The notes below the pieces were generated by a model. The model was not told the DNA's origin and did no database searches. It saw only the letters and a list, made by a program, of their open reading frames with translations. Shown here in pieces: positions 26,988 through 35,790 of a stretch of 64,000 nt of DNA. This stretch comes from Leucobacter chinensis (GTDB taxonomy: Bacteria > Actinomycetota > Actinomycetes > Actinomycetales > Microbacteriaceae), in contig NZ_JAHQZR010000003.1 of assembly GCF_019049105.1 (NCBI RefSeq), positions 124,001 through 188,000 on the forward strand, given 5' to 3'. Position numbers and translations under genes: made by a program. The first letter of the stretch is position 1. Each line of letters begins with the position of its first letter.

Positions 26988-28236
26988 GGGCTCATCCCCG
27001 CATGTACGGGGCACTCTGCATTTGCTTGACACCTCACGAATCTTCGTCGGGCTCATCCCCGCATGTCCGGGGCACTCTCGCGGCGGGGGTTAGTCGCCTC
27101 GGTGAACGAGGGCTCATCCCCGCATGTGCGGGGCACTCCGAGTCTGCCCGCAAAACAATGTCAACAACGCGGGCTCATCCCCACATGTGCGGGGCACTCT
27201 CGTCTCCACCGTCAACCGAACGGATTCGGTCGGGCTCATCCCCGCATGTGCGGGGCACTCCACGATCCTGATTCCATGCAGCGCCGGTAAATGGGCTCAT
27301 CCCCGCATGTGCGGGGCACTCAGAACTGTCTACTCCGATGACGTTCCGCAGCTGGGCTCATCCCCGCATGTGCGGGGCACTCAAGATGCTGAGGTGGTGA
27401 GCGATGACGACGGAGGGCTCATCCCCGCATGTGCGGGGCACTCTCGTTCGGCCAGTCAATCTCGTACGTCTTGCCGGGCTCATCCCCGCATGTGCGGGGC
27501 ACTCGCGAAAATCTACGGCATCACATCTGACGGACTGGGCTCATCCCCGCATGTGCGGGGCACTCGAATTCAGACTAAGCCGGTCTATTCTCCTCAGGGG
27601 CTCATCCCCGCATGTGCGGGGCACTCCGCTGCTCGTGCTTGGTGGGGCGCTGCTCGGCGGGCTCATCCCCGCATGTGCGGGGCACTCCGGTGGGTGTGCA
27701 GTGATTCTTTGAGCTTGCGGGGCTCATCCCCGCATGTGCGGGGCACTCAGGTTTCGAGCTTGAAAGTGAAGTCGCCGTTAGGGCTCATCCCCGCATGTGC
27801 GGGGCACTCCACTCATCGAGGGCAAAGAATCAACAGATTTCGGGCTCATCCCCGCATGTGCGGGGCACTCGATCCATGGTGGGTCGCAGGTCACGGTGAA
27901 TGGGGCTCATCCCCGCATGTGCGGGGCACTCGATGATTTCTTCCATGTCTTTCCTTCTTCCTTGGGCTCATCCCCGCATGTGCGGGGCACTCACCCCGTC
28001 AGGGTTTTCAGTGACAGTCGCCGGGGGCTCATCCCCGCATGTGCGGGGCACTCTCGCCGGGTCAACGTGGACGCCGCCCAGCAGGGGGCTCATCCCCGCA
28101 TGTGCGGGGCACTCGCAGTGACGGTCCGGCCTGATGGGTGGGGTGCGGGCTCATCCCCGCATGTGCGGGGCACTCTCCGCATACGCCTTTCAGCGCGTTC
28201 GACCCGTGGGCTCATCCCCGCATGTGCGGGGCACTC
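26988..28236 (-). CRISPR. Type I-E CRISPR array 2, 21 repeats
   Basis: There are 21 repeats of 29 bp with 20 spacers of 32 bp at 61-bp period. The repeat differs from array 1 in the stem (CCCCGC/GCGGGG instead of CCCTGC/GCAGGG) and loop (ATGT). Both sides of the stem change together, so base pairing is kept. Standard orientation is minus. The leftmost repeats vary (26988 GTACGGGG; 27049 GTCCGGGG; 27171 CCACATG) while the right ones are uniform, so the old end is at left and the leader at right. A possible decayed unit precedes it near 26940-26955. The strand call rests on orientation of the repeat. Confidence 0.97.
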
Positions 28237-28340
28237 ACATAAGAAACACTAGCGTTCGAGCAAAATAATCCATTAAAAAATTGAGTTTCGACACTTACTC
28301 TGAAGTAATAATTTCATAGGGATGTCACTTCCCACTCCTC
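28237..28340 (-). promoter_or_regulatory. AT-rich leader of array 2
   Basis: About 100 bp of AT-rich DNA adjoin the newest repeat, including an A-run at 28275-28280 and AGTTTCGACACT at 28284-28295, 48 bp from the last repeat. The same motif and spacing occur in the array 1 leader. TAATAATTTCAT near 28306 could supply the array promoter on the minus strand. Confidence 0.7.
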
Positions 28341-28392
28341 CCTATCAGGCAGCAAAGCTGTATCGCGGCTCACACTAGCCTCGATCGCGTTT

Positions 28393-28444
28393 ACTTGACG
28401 AAAAGCAGGGTGTTCTGCCAGAAACACCCTGCTTTTCGTCAAGT
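28393..28444. repeat. Family-A palindromic repeat, copy 2
   Basis: 22-nt perfect arms at 28393-28414 and 28423-28444 with an 8-nt loop (CTGCCAGA). It separates the array 2 leader from the 3' end of the giant surface protein gene, so with copy 1 it brackets the CRISPR-Cas locus. It would work as a terminator for the surface gene. Confidence 0.92.
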
Positions 28445-28503
28445 GGATCAGAAATGATGGCTCCCTGAGGCAATCAGCGGATCATCGCCCCGGTCTTCGT
28501 CAG

Positions 28504-31500
28504 CTAGCGACGCACGCGCGTCTGCCGACTGCGCCGCATCACCAGCAACGAAGCTCCAGTCAGAAGCATCATCGCCGCCAACAGCAACGCTTCGTAAGCT
28601 ACCCCACCGGTTTGAGCAAGGTGGCCCTGGCCGGTGTTGTGGTTCGCAGAGCCTGCTCCCGGCACTCCGTTTTCCCCTGCCCCGGAGGGAGCATGGCCAC
28701 CACCATTGGGGCCCTCACCGGAGTCGGGGCCGGGGCCGGTGTTGCCGTCGGTGTCAGCTCCGGGACCGGTTTCTCCGTCGGTCTCGGTGCCGCTGCCGTC
28801 GTCGGTATCGGTTCCATCGTCGGTGCTCGTGCCGCTGTCAGAACCAGCATCGCCACCGGTTCCGTCAGCTCCGTCAGTTCCGTCGTCGGCATCGGCATCG
28901 GCATCGGCATCAGTGTCGGTGTCGGCGTCGGCATCAGTACCGCCGTCGGTGTCGGTACCGCTCTCACCGTCGTCAGTGTTGCCGTCGTCAGTGCCACCGT
29001 CGTCAGTATCGGCGTCGTCAGTATCGCCGTCGCCATCTGGGTTCTCGGGGTCTGTCGCAGGCGCAACAGTCACCTCAATCGCCTCAGAGGCCGCGGCCTC
29101 GTAGTTGCTGTCACCGCTAAACACTGCCGCCACTGCATGAGTGCCAGAGACGAGATCGTTCACCGGAAGGCTCGCAACACCGCCGCTCAACGCAACGGGC
29201 TCACCGAGCTTCTTGTCGCCGGCAAAAAACTGCACGGTACCAGCGGGGTGAAAACCATCGAGCAGGCCGCCAACAGTCGCGGTCAGCACTGTCGTGTCGC
29301 CCTCGTCGAGCTCGATAGGAGCGGCCTCAACCGAAACAGTAGTCGCAGCCAAAGGAACCTCAATATCAACCTGAGCTTCTGATGCCTCGTGGTTCTGGTT
29401 GCCAAGGTATCGCGCGGTCACGACGTGCGCACCGCCAGAGAGACCCGGAAGATCCGCCTCGGCCTGCCCATCAACCAGCGTCACGGTACCCGATGAGGCC
29501 CCGTCTACGAACAGCTCAACGTCTCCGTCAGCGGGAACGGGCGCAAGCCTCAGCAGTGAACCGAGGCCGCTCCTATTCACCGTTGTGGTGACGCTGAAAG
29601 GTTCGCCAAGGGCAAGAGCAGCGCGATCAACCTCGATGGAAACACTGCTCTTAGCTGGTTTCACAACAAACGACATGGTGAACGACGCTGCAGCGATGTC
29701 GTCGGTGCCGGGGTATTCGATAACGACGCTGTGCTCGCCAGCGGGAAGCCCGGTAAACGGCATGGTCACCGTACCGTCTTCAGCAAGGTGTGGTTCAAAG
29801 ACTTCTTCACCGTTCAGCGTCACCGTGATGGCACCGCTCGCCTTTGCCCAGTCAGATTCGGGAGTCGTTGCCGCAATGAGCAACGAGAGACTCTCGCCGT
29901 AAGTCTGGAGCCCGTAGAGCGCCGCTTTCAACTCGCTCTGAACAAGCTGCACCGCAAACACAGCCTCGGTAGAGCTTTCAAGAAACTCTGGCTCAGGCAC
30001 GAAGCGCGCTGAAAGCGTGATATCGGTCACCAGGTCGATGGTGATGTCTGTTTCGAACACGGCCGTTGAACCAGTAACACGGCTCGGGGTGTGCTCGGCA
30101 GCCACCTCCTGACCATCGACCTCAAAAATGACCGTGCCTTCTGGCACTAACCCGTCGAGATCTGTCGAGACCTCAGCCCTCATCGTTTCAGACGTTTTCA
30201 CGGTGAGCGCGGGCCTCTCAGAAGCGAGTGTCAGCTCGGTCGCTCTCGGTTGCACGTCAACCGTCACAGGCTTGGCCACCGAGCCAAGCTGCGGGTGCCC
30301 CATGGCCGGAACAAACTTGGCTTCGATCGTGTGAAGGGCAACACCTGGGCGATCGATCACAAGGGTTGCTACGCCGTCGCGCACCTCTACCTCTTCACGA
30401 AGATCGTCGTCAGAGGTGAAGAGCACGGTGCCCTTCGGCTCAAGCCCGTCTCCATCAACAGCAACCTCAACACGCAGTGCTTCGCCGTAGGTAAGCGACT
30501 CGGGCGCGGTTGCAGCCGCTGTTGTCGGTCGTGCAACAACCGTGAGCACCTGTGCGCTCGACTTTGACCCAACCATTGGCAACTCGGCGCTGGGAGTGAA
30601 CTCGGCGTGAATCGCCACATCTCCCAGCCGGTCAAAAAGACCTGCCTCGAAGGTCGCCGTTGCTTCACCGTCTTCCAGAGCAGCTGAAGTGATGGCTTCG
30701 TCGTCGATATAGAAGGTGACGGTGCCTTCAGGCTGCACGGCCGGGACAGCGTTCGATACCTGTGCCGTGACGCGTGCATCGTCACCGTACACAAGCGTTT
30801 CTTCATCAAGCGCAAGCGTCGTCACAGATTCAATTTTGGTGACCTCGTACTCTGCATTCGCGCTCAACACACTTTTATCATCAGAGTGCGTGTACGTTGC
30901 AGTGACCGTGTGTTTGCCCAGCGCATCGGTGTTTAGCGGCCATGAGCCTTTCCCGTTGGTCAAGCCCTGACTCTCGACAGGGGCGCCGTCAATCTCAACG
31001 AATACCTCACCGTCAGCGAGTTCGAGGCCTGATTGCCACTGCACCAGAACCTCGGCAAACACATCGCTTGCACTCACTTCTACCGTTTCGGGCACAACCA
31101 GATCGATACTATTGCTGGGCTCAACAATCGTGAAGGTGCCGTGTATCGGGTCAGCATCAAACAGTGGGTCTTCTTCCAAAAAACTGAGTGTGTAATCGTA
31201 GACATCGACGGGAGTTGGCAGTACCAGGTCATTGGCGCTGAGAAAGCTGACCCCCTCGGAACGGTTAAAGCTTGGTAGCGAAAAACCCTTGTAGTTCTCT
31301 CTGTGGCCTGTCTTCTGGCCCACCATATCGAGTGATAACCGTGTCGTGACATGATCGTTTTCACCCCAATACACCGGGTCGCCAGGGTTCTTGATAGCCC
31401 GTGCCTGCATCGAAAACTTAATCATTCTACCAGTCAGAATCGTCTCTGGGTGCGTGAAGCTCAACTCCGTTTTCCACCTGGCCGCAGCCTTTCGGTCGAC

Positions 31501-33069
31501 ACTGTCGAGAGAACCCGAAAAGTTTTCGCTGCCGAGATACTCAGCGTAAAAACTGTTTGTTCGGCCCAGTGGTGCAATATCTGCCGAGGCAACCCCGTCA
31601 GGCCCAACCGCGACGAGCAGCCGGTTTGAAGGTTCGGGCTCGTTTGCATCGCTTCCAGGGGGAGCGACCCAAAAAGCGACCTGCCCCTCACGAACCGGGG
31701 CCCCCGCCGCTGTGTGAACGTGAGCCTGAACGGTTGTTTTTTGGGCTGCTTTCAACCCATCTTCTGCGACTTCGATCGCGGTCTCGGTTGCCTCACCGCA
31801 GCCGATAACGTTCAATTCAGCCGCCAGGTTTTGGCCTCGAAAGTTCCAGTCCCTCGAGTCAGGCTTCATCTCGATGCTCGCCTTGTGCTTGCCAATCGGC
31901 AGATCACCGAGGCTGTGCGTCTCGACAACAGCACCAAAGTGTCTGCTCATCACGAGTTCCTTTTCCTTACCCGGCGACTCAAGCCAAAGGTTCAGAAGCA
32001 CCAGGGGCTGCGCCGCACCACTATCATTTTTGACAGCAATATCGACGGTTTGCTCATTGCCTACGCACAGGTTCGTTTTACTGGTATCGAGACTGACCAC
32101 TGAAGTGGGCTCTGCGCTAATCCAAACCCAGCCGTTGCCGCTTGTTCCACCGTATTCGTCAAAGCGCAGTGCGTTATCAATCATTTCTGAATCACTCGAG
32201 ATGAAAGCACTACTCGATCCACCACCACCGCTCGAATCTTGCACGCTGTGCCCGCCGCAGCCGTAGGAATTCCTACTGCCCCCGCCGCCGCCACCGCCAC
32301 CCGACATACCCTGGTTGCCGGCGAAGGTCGTTCCATGCTTCGTCTCTGAGTCATAGGCGCAGTTTATGTATGCGTGATGTGGGTTAGACCCTGGTATTCC
32401 ATTCGACGAAGCTTTGCCAGCAACGGCTCCGTCTCCGCCGTGAAGCGGGACATTGGGGTAGTCGGATGATCCGCCACCGCCGCCACCGCCGCCAGAGAGC
32501 TCAAAAAACCAACCTTGTGTGCCATTTGGCTTGAGATAGGTGATGCTCGTTGATCCGCCGCCACCGCCGCCACCGCCTCCCTTGTTAAAGCCATTGCCGC
32601 CGTTGCCACCAGCGACGCCTCCCGAACCGCCCTTGCCGCCGCGATCACCCCGAGCGTCCTGCCCCTTCTTGCCAACGCGCACCTGAAGCACCCCACCAGG
32701 CTCGACGGGCAACGTTTGCGGGTTCCATGCGTCGAGATAGCCGCGGTAGCCTGCTCCGCCCTTACCGCCGCTACCACCATTTTTCACCGCGGCGCCGTCT
32801 CCCCCTGAGGCAGATTCGGCAAGAACCTTGACCTCTTCAACCCCGCCAGGAATCTTGACATCGGTGTCTTCCACGAATTCGCCGTAGAAACTATCGTAAC
32901 TCCAGGGCAGTGTGACCACGCGTGGGGCAGCTTGCGCCGGTGCCGGAGCCAGCAAGCCCGGGAGTAGCAAGAGGCTCGCGAGCGCGCTAGCCATTGCTAC
33001 TTGGAGAGCCCTTCGAACGGTTCTTTTGGTTCGTTGAACCCCTGACGTGCGACCCATGGTTTGTTTCAT
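28504..33069 (-). CDS. Giant LAxTG surface protein, glycine-rich domain plus Ig-like repeats
   Basis: About 1521 residues from ATG 33069 (an in-frame ATG at 33099 is possible). The signal peptide is basic then LASLLLLPGLLAPAPAQA, cleaved before APRV. Residues 45-290 form a Gly-rich domain with VKIPGGVEEVKVLAESASGG, runs of 8-9 Gly and two Cys (NCAYDS, YGCGG), like the Gly_rich domain of secreted adhesins. About nine bacterial Ig-like repeats follow, several with the pattern PEGTVTFYIDDE or PAGTVQFFAGDKK and ending in TVTATYTH or HAVAAVFSGDSNYE. Next is an Asp/Thr-rich spacer, then LAQTG, a hydrophobic helix and RRSRQTRVRR. Likely wall-anchored adhesin; no sortase lies in the window. Confidence 0.88.
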   Translation of the reverse strand: MKQTMGRTSGVQRTKRTVRRALQVAMASALASLLLLPGLLAPAPAQAAPRVVTLPWSYDSFYGEFVEDTDVKIPGGVEEVKVLAESASGGDGAAVKNGGSGGKGGAGYRGYLDAWNPQTLPVEPGGVLQVRVGKKGQDARGDRGGKGGSGGVAGGNGGNGFNKGGGGGGGGGSTSITYLKPNGTQGWFFELSGGGGGGGGSSDYPNVPLHGGDGAVAGKASSNGIPGSNPHHAYINCAYDSETKHGTTFAGNQGMSGGGGGGGGSRNSYGCGGHSVQDSSGGGGSSSAFISSDSEMIDNALRFDEYGGTSGNGWVWISAEPTSVVSLDTSKTNLCVGNEQTVDIAVKNDSGAAQPLVLLNLWLESPGKEKELVMSRHFGAVVETHSLGDLPIGKHKASIEMKPDSRDWNFRGQNLAAELNVIGCGEATETAIEVAEDGLKAAQKTTVQAHVHTAAGAPVREGQVAFWVAPPGSDANEPEPSNRLLVAVGPDGVASADIAPLGRTNSFYAEYLGSENFSGSLDSVDRKAAARWKTELSFTHPETILTGRMIKFSMQARAIKNPGDPVYWGENDHVTTRLSLDMVGQKTGHRENYKGFSLPSFNRSEGVSFLSANDLVLPTPVDVYDYTLSFLEEDPLFDADPIHGTFTIVEPSNSIDLVVPETVEVSASDVFAEVLVQWQSGLELADGEVFVEIDGAPVESQGLTNGKGSWPLNTDALGKHTVTATYTHSDDKSVLSANAEYEVTKIESVTTLALDEETLVYGDDARVTAQVSNAVPAVQPEGTVTFYIDDEAITSAALEDGEATATFEAGLFDRLGDVAIHAEFTPSAELPMVGSKSSAQVLTVVARPTTAAATAPESLTYGEALRVEVAVDGDGLEPKGTVLFTSDDDLREEVEVRDGVATLVIDRPGVALHTIEAKFVPAMGHPQLGSVAKPVTVDVQPRATELTLASERPALTVKTSETMRAEVSTDLDGLVPEGTVIFEVDGQEVAAEHTPSRVTGSTAVFETDITIDLVTDITLSARFVPEPEFLESSTEAVFAVQLVQSELKAALYGLQTYGESLSLLIAATTPESDWAKASGAITVTLNGEEVFEPHLAEDGTVTMPFTGLPAGEHSVVIEYPGTDDIAAASFTMSFVVKPAKSSVSIEVDRAALALGEPFSVTTTVNRSGLGSLLRLAPVPADGDVELFVDGASSGTVTLVDGQAEADLPGLSGGAHVVTARYLGNQNHEASEAQVDIEVPLAATTVSVEAAPIELDEGDTTVLTATVGGLLDGFHPAGTVQFFAGDKKLGEPVALSGGVASLPVNDLVSGTHAVAAVFSGDSNYEAAASEAIEVTVAPATDPENPDGDGDTDDADTDDGGTDDGNTDDGESGTDTDGGTDADADTDTDADADADADDGTDGADGTGGDAGSDSGTSTDDGTDTDDGSGTETDGETGPGADTDGNTGPGPDSGEGPNGGGHAPSGAGENGVPGAGSANHNTGQGHLAQTGGVAYEALLLAAMMLLTGASLLVMRRSRQTRVRR

Positions 33070-33214
33070 GTTGATCTGCTCTTCCCCTATAAGCGACAAC
33101 TGTGACGACGAAGCGGGCGCCGGTCAGCGGCGACTAACCCCCGATTAAAACCCCCGTCTATGCTCTGAGTAGCTTAGCCAGCTTTCGGTGCATTAGAAAG
33201 GCGGCTTTGGGGTC

Positions 33215-33268
33215 TACTTGACGAAAAGCAGGGTGTTCAGCCAGAAACACCCTGCTTTTCGTCAAGTA
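33215..33268. repeat. Family-A palindromic repeat, copy 3
   Basis: 23-nt perfect arms at 33215-33237 and 33246-33268 with loop CAGCCAGA. It lies upstream of the giant surface gene and downstream of the XRE-cupin gene, so copies 2 and 3 bracket the surface gene. The rest of 33070-33338 shows only the surface-gene leader. Confidence 0.92.
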
Positions 33269-33338
33269 AACCGAGAAGTCTCAGACAGGGGCGCTGCGAG
33301 CGGCAGGCGACAGCCGCGCGCACAGGCACCCGAGCGGA

Positions 33339-33944
33339 TCAGCCCGCCGACTCACCCGCCACCTCGCCGATGGCCGGCCGCACGTGCGCCCGCTGCCCCT
33401 GCCGCCCCACGAGGCTCAGGTACTCGACCGGGCCAGCGCTCGTGGCGCCGAACCAGTGCGGTGTGCGGGTGTCGAACTCGACAGCCTCGCCGGCCTGCAG
33501 CCTGAGGTCTTGGTCGCCGAGCACGAGCCGCAGGGTGCCGTTCAGCACGTAGGCCCAGTCGTGGCCCTCGTGGGTGCGCGGCTTGGGTACGTCGTCGTCG
33601 TTGCCGGTGGGCAGAACGAACTTGTAGGCCTGCACGCCTCCGGGGCGGCGGGTCAGCGGAATCACAATCGCACCGCCATCAATCGTCATGGGCCGCAGGT
33701 CGATGCGCGGGTTTGCGGTGCGCGGGGCATCGACGAGCGAGTCGAGGGTGACGCCGTAGTACCGGGCGAGCGGCAGCAGTTGCTCAAGAGTTGGGCGGCG
33801 CACCCCGGCTTCGAGGCGCGAGAGGGTACTGGCCGAGATGCCGGTCGCTTCGGCGAGCGCCACGAGGGTCACGTCACGGCGCAGGCGCAGGTTCTTGAGC
33901 CTCGGCCCAACGGTGTCGAGGGTTTCGTCAGCGGTGCTGTTCAT
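33339..33944 (-). CDS. XRE-family regulator with C-terminal cupin domain
   Basis: About 201 residues. The N-terminal helix-turn-helix is GPRLKNLRLRRDVTLVALAEATGISASTLSRLEAGVRRPTLEQLLPLARYYGVTLDSLV. The C-terminal cupin contains PRTHEGHDWAYVLNGTLRLVLGDQDLRLQAGEAVEFDTRTPHWFG, with His positions suited to metal or ligand binding. Such proteins usually repress an adjacent gene and sense a small metabolite or redox signal. It is divergent from the thioredoxin-reductase-like gene, and the shared region holds TTTGCC/GGCAAA palindromes. The start is ATG 33944 or 33953; no ordinary ribosome site is seen for either. Confidence 0.85.
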   Translation of the reverse strand: MNSTADETLDTVGPRLKNLRLRRDVTLVALAEATGISASTLSRLEAGVRRPTLEQLLPLARYYGVTLDSLVDAPRTANPRIDLRPMTIDGGAIVIPLTRRPGGVQAYKFVLPTGNDDDVPKPRTHEGHDWAYVLNGTLRLVLGDQDLRLQAGEAVEFDTRTPHWFGATSAGPVEYLSLVGRQGQRAHVRPAIGEVAGESAG

Positions 33945-33954
33945 ACCCCCCATA

Positions 33955-33979
33955 TTGCCATTCGGCAAATATGTTTGCC
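33955..33979. promoter_or_regulatory. Nested TTGCC/GGCAA palindromes in divergent promoter region
   Basis: TTGCC-ATTC-GGCAA (33955-33968) overlaps GGCAAA-TATG-TTTGCC (33964-33979). Both share the same half-sites, just upstream of the XRE-cupin start and facing the oxidoreductase gene. This is the natural candidate for the operator of the XRE-cupin protein controlling both directions. Confidence 0.55.
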
Positions 33980-34091
33980 AAGTCGCACCCACGCCGCGAT
34001 ACTCAGTGTCTGACCAACGTTCAAAGGCCAACACCAAAAGCCCAAGCCCAAGCCCAAAGACCAACACACAAAGCCACCACAAGGAACTCCC

Positions 34092-35045
34092 ATGCACCAG
34101 CCAAACGAAACCCACGAGTACGAGGTCGCCATTCTCGGCGGCGGATCGGCCGGGCTCAGCGCCGCCCTCACGCTCGCGAGGGCCCGTCGCAGCGTCATCG
34201 TCGTTGATCACGGCCAGCCACGCAATGCACCGGCGGCCGCGGCGCACGGCCTGCTGGGAAATGAGGGGGTCGATCCGCTGGGGTTGCTCGAGAAGGGGCG
34301 TGCCGAGGCATCGGCCTACGGCGCGACGATCGCGCACGCCGAGGTTCGGTCGGCCGCGCGCCTCGAGGAGGGCGGGTTCGCCGTCGAGCTTGACGATGGG
34401 GCCCGCGTGGTCGCACAGCAGCTCATCATCGCGACCGGAACGCGCGACGAGCTGCCCGAGATCGAGGGTCTCGCGGCGAGGTGGGGGCGCGACGTCGTGC
34501 ACTGCCCGTACTGCCACGGCTGGGAGATCCGCGATCAACGCATCGTTCTCACCGCAACCGGGCCCATGTCGGCCAAGCAGGCCATGCTGTTTCACCAGTG
34601 GAGCGCGCACGTGACGCTCGTGACGAACGGGCTCAGCTTCGGCAGCGACGACCTCGAGATGCTCGCCGCCCTCGGCATCGACGTCGTGACCGACACGGTC
34701 TCGCGAGTCGAGGTCTCAGGCGATCGCATCACCGGGGTCGTGCTGGCAAGCGGTGGGCGGCTGGGGGCTGACGCGCTGGCGGTTCCGTCGTTTGCGAGGG
34801 CGCGGCTCGAGGGTCTTGAGGCGCTCGGCCTCGACGTCACCGAGAACCCCATGGGCGTCGCCGTCACGACCGACGAGGCGGGGCGCACCTCGGTCGAGGG
34901 CGTGTGGGCGGCGGGCAACGTCGCGAACCCGGCCACGCAGGTGAGCGAATCGGCTGCGCAAGCAGCCCGCGTCGCCATGACACTGAACACCGAGATGGTG
35001 TTCGCTCGCGCCAACGCCGCGGTCGCTGCAGGGGCTGCCTCATGA
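34092..35045 (+). CDS. NAD(P)/FAD-dependent oxidoreductase, thioredoxin-reductase-like
   Basis: 317 residues. The FAD motif YEVAILGGGSAGLSAALTLARARRSVIVVD is near the start, and the redox-active disulfide is CPYCHGWEIR (Cys138/Cys141). The usual NADPH-site GGGDSA is replaced by TGPMSAKQAM, a pattern seen in a subgroup of these flavoproteins, so the electron donor may differ from NADPH. The C-terminal FAD block reads GVWAAGNVANPATQVSESAAQAARVA. It forms an operon with the methyltransferase that follows (ATGA overlap) and is divergent from a putative redox-sensing XRE-cupin gene. The substrate is not known; it lacks a nearby thioredoxin. Confidence 0.88.
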   Translation: MHQPNETHEYEVAILGGGSAGLSAALTLARARRSVIVVDHGQPRNAPAAAAHGLLGNEGVDPLGLLEKGRAEASAYGATIAHAEVRSAARLEEGGFAVELDDGARVVAQQLIIATGTRDELPEIEGLAARWGRDVVHCPYCHGWEIRDQRIVLTATGPMSAKQAMLFHQWSAHVTLVTNGLSFGSDDLEMLAALGIDVVTDTVSRVEVSGDRITGVVLASGGRLGADALAVPSFARARLEGLEALGLDVTENPMGVAVTTDEAGRTSVEGVWAAGNVANPATQVSESAAQAARVAMTLNTEMVFARANAAVAAGAAS

Positions 35046-35695
35046 CCGACTTCGACCGCGATTTTTGGCAGCGGCACTGGGCCGAGCGCGAGACCCGGGG
35101 AGTCCCGACGCCACACCCGTATCTCGCAACCGAGACGGCGCAGCTCGCCCCGGGCACCGTCCTCGACGCGGGGTGCGGTGCTGGCGCCGAGGCGCTGTGG
35201 CTCGCGAGGCAGGGCTGGAGCGTGACGGCGGCCGATATTTCGGCGAGCGCGCTCGACGAAGCGAAGCGGCACGAGAGGGCGGCTGGGACCACGACCCCCA
35301 TCGAGTGGATCGAAGCCGACCTCTCACGCTGGAACCCAGACCGTACCTGGAGTCTCGTGGTCACGAGCTACGCACACGCCGAGATCGGCCAGCTCGCGCT
35401 GTACGAGCGGCTCGCCTCGTGGGTCGCGCCCGGCGGCACGCTGCTCATCGTCGGGCACGCGGCCAGCGAGCATCAGGAAGCCGGGCACGCGGCTCACGAG
35501 CACGTCGGCGAATCGCTACACGCCGCGCACCCGCACGAGGCAACCGTCACGCGCGAGGCCATCGCGGGGCTCTTCACGGCGGCCGACTGGAGCATCGAGA
35601 CGAGCACCGAGCACACCCGTACTGCGCACCCCGGCGGGGCGAGCGTTGAACTGCGCGACGTGGTCGTTCGAGCGCGCAGGCTCGGCGGCGAGTAA
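35042..35695 (+). CDS. SAM-dependent methyltransferase, class I
   Basis: 217 residues with Rossmann motif I VLDAGCGAGAEALWLARQGWSVTAADIS, motif II in IEWIEADLSRW, and LVVTSYAHAEIGQLALYERLASWVAPGGTLLIVGH. A His-rich segment (ASEHQEAGHAAHEHVGESLHAAHPH) follows. Members next to thioredoxin-reductase-like flavoproteins are common in actinobacteria, often annotated as thiopurine or tellurite-type methyltransferases; the substrate is not evident. The start overlaps the preceding stop. Confidence 0.85.
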   Translation: MTDFDRDFWQRHWAERETRGVPTPHPYLATETAQLAPGTVLDAGCGAGAEALWLARQGWSVTAADISASALDEAKRHERAAGTTTPIEWIEADLSRWNPDRTWSLVVTSYAHAEIGQLALYERLASWVAPGGTLLIVGHAASEHQEAGHAAHEHVGESLHAAHPHEATVTREAIAGLFTAADWSIETSTEHTRTAHPGGASVELRDVVVRARRLGGE

Positions 35696-35790
35696 CCGGG
35701 GTGAGGTCTGCCGCGCGAGCGAAATATTGCGCGCACGGCAGGCCCTCGCCGCGAGTTACACTGTGTGTGCAACGGCCAAAGGAGAACAGC

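Noticed and set aside
28599-29382. ORFs opposite the Thr/Asp-rich C-terminal part of the giant surface gene
   Set aside because: They are low-complexity mirror frames (Ser/Val/Gly runs) of the real gene with no ribosome site or family motif.
33945-34610. 423-residue version of the XRE-cupin protein
   Set aside because: The extra N-terminus is antisense to the thioredoxin-reductase-like gene and crosses the divergent promoter. The HTH begins near 33944.
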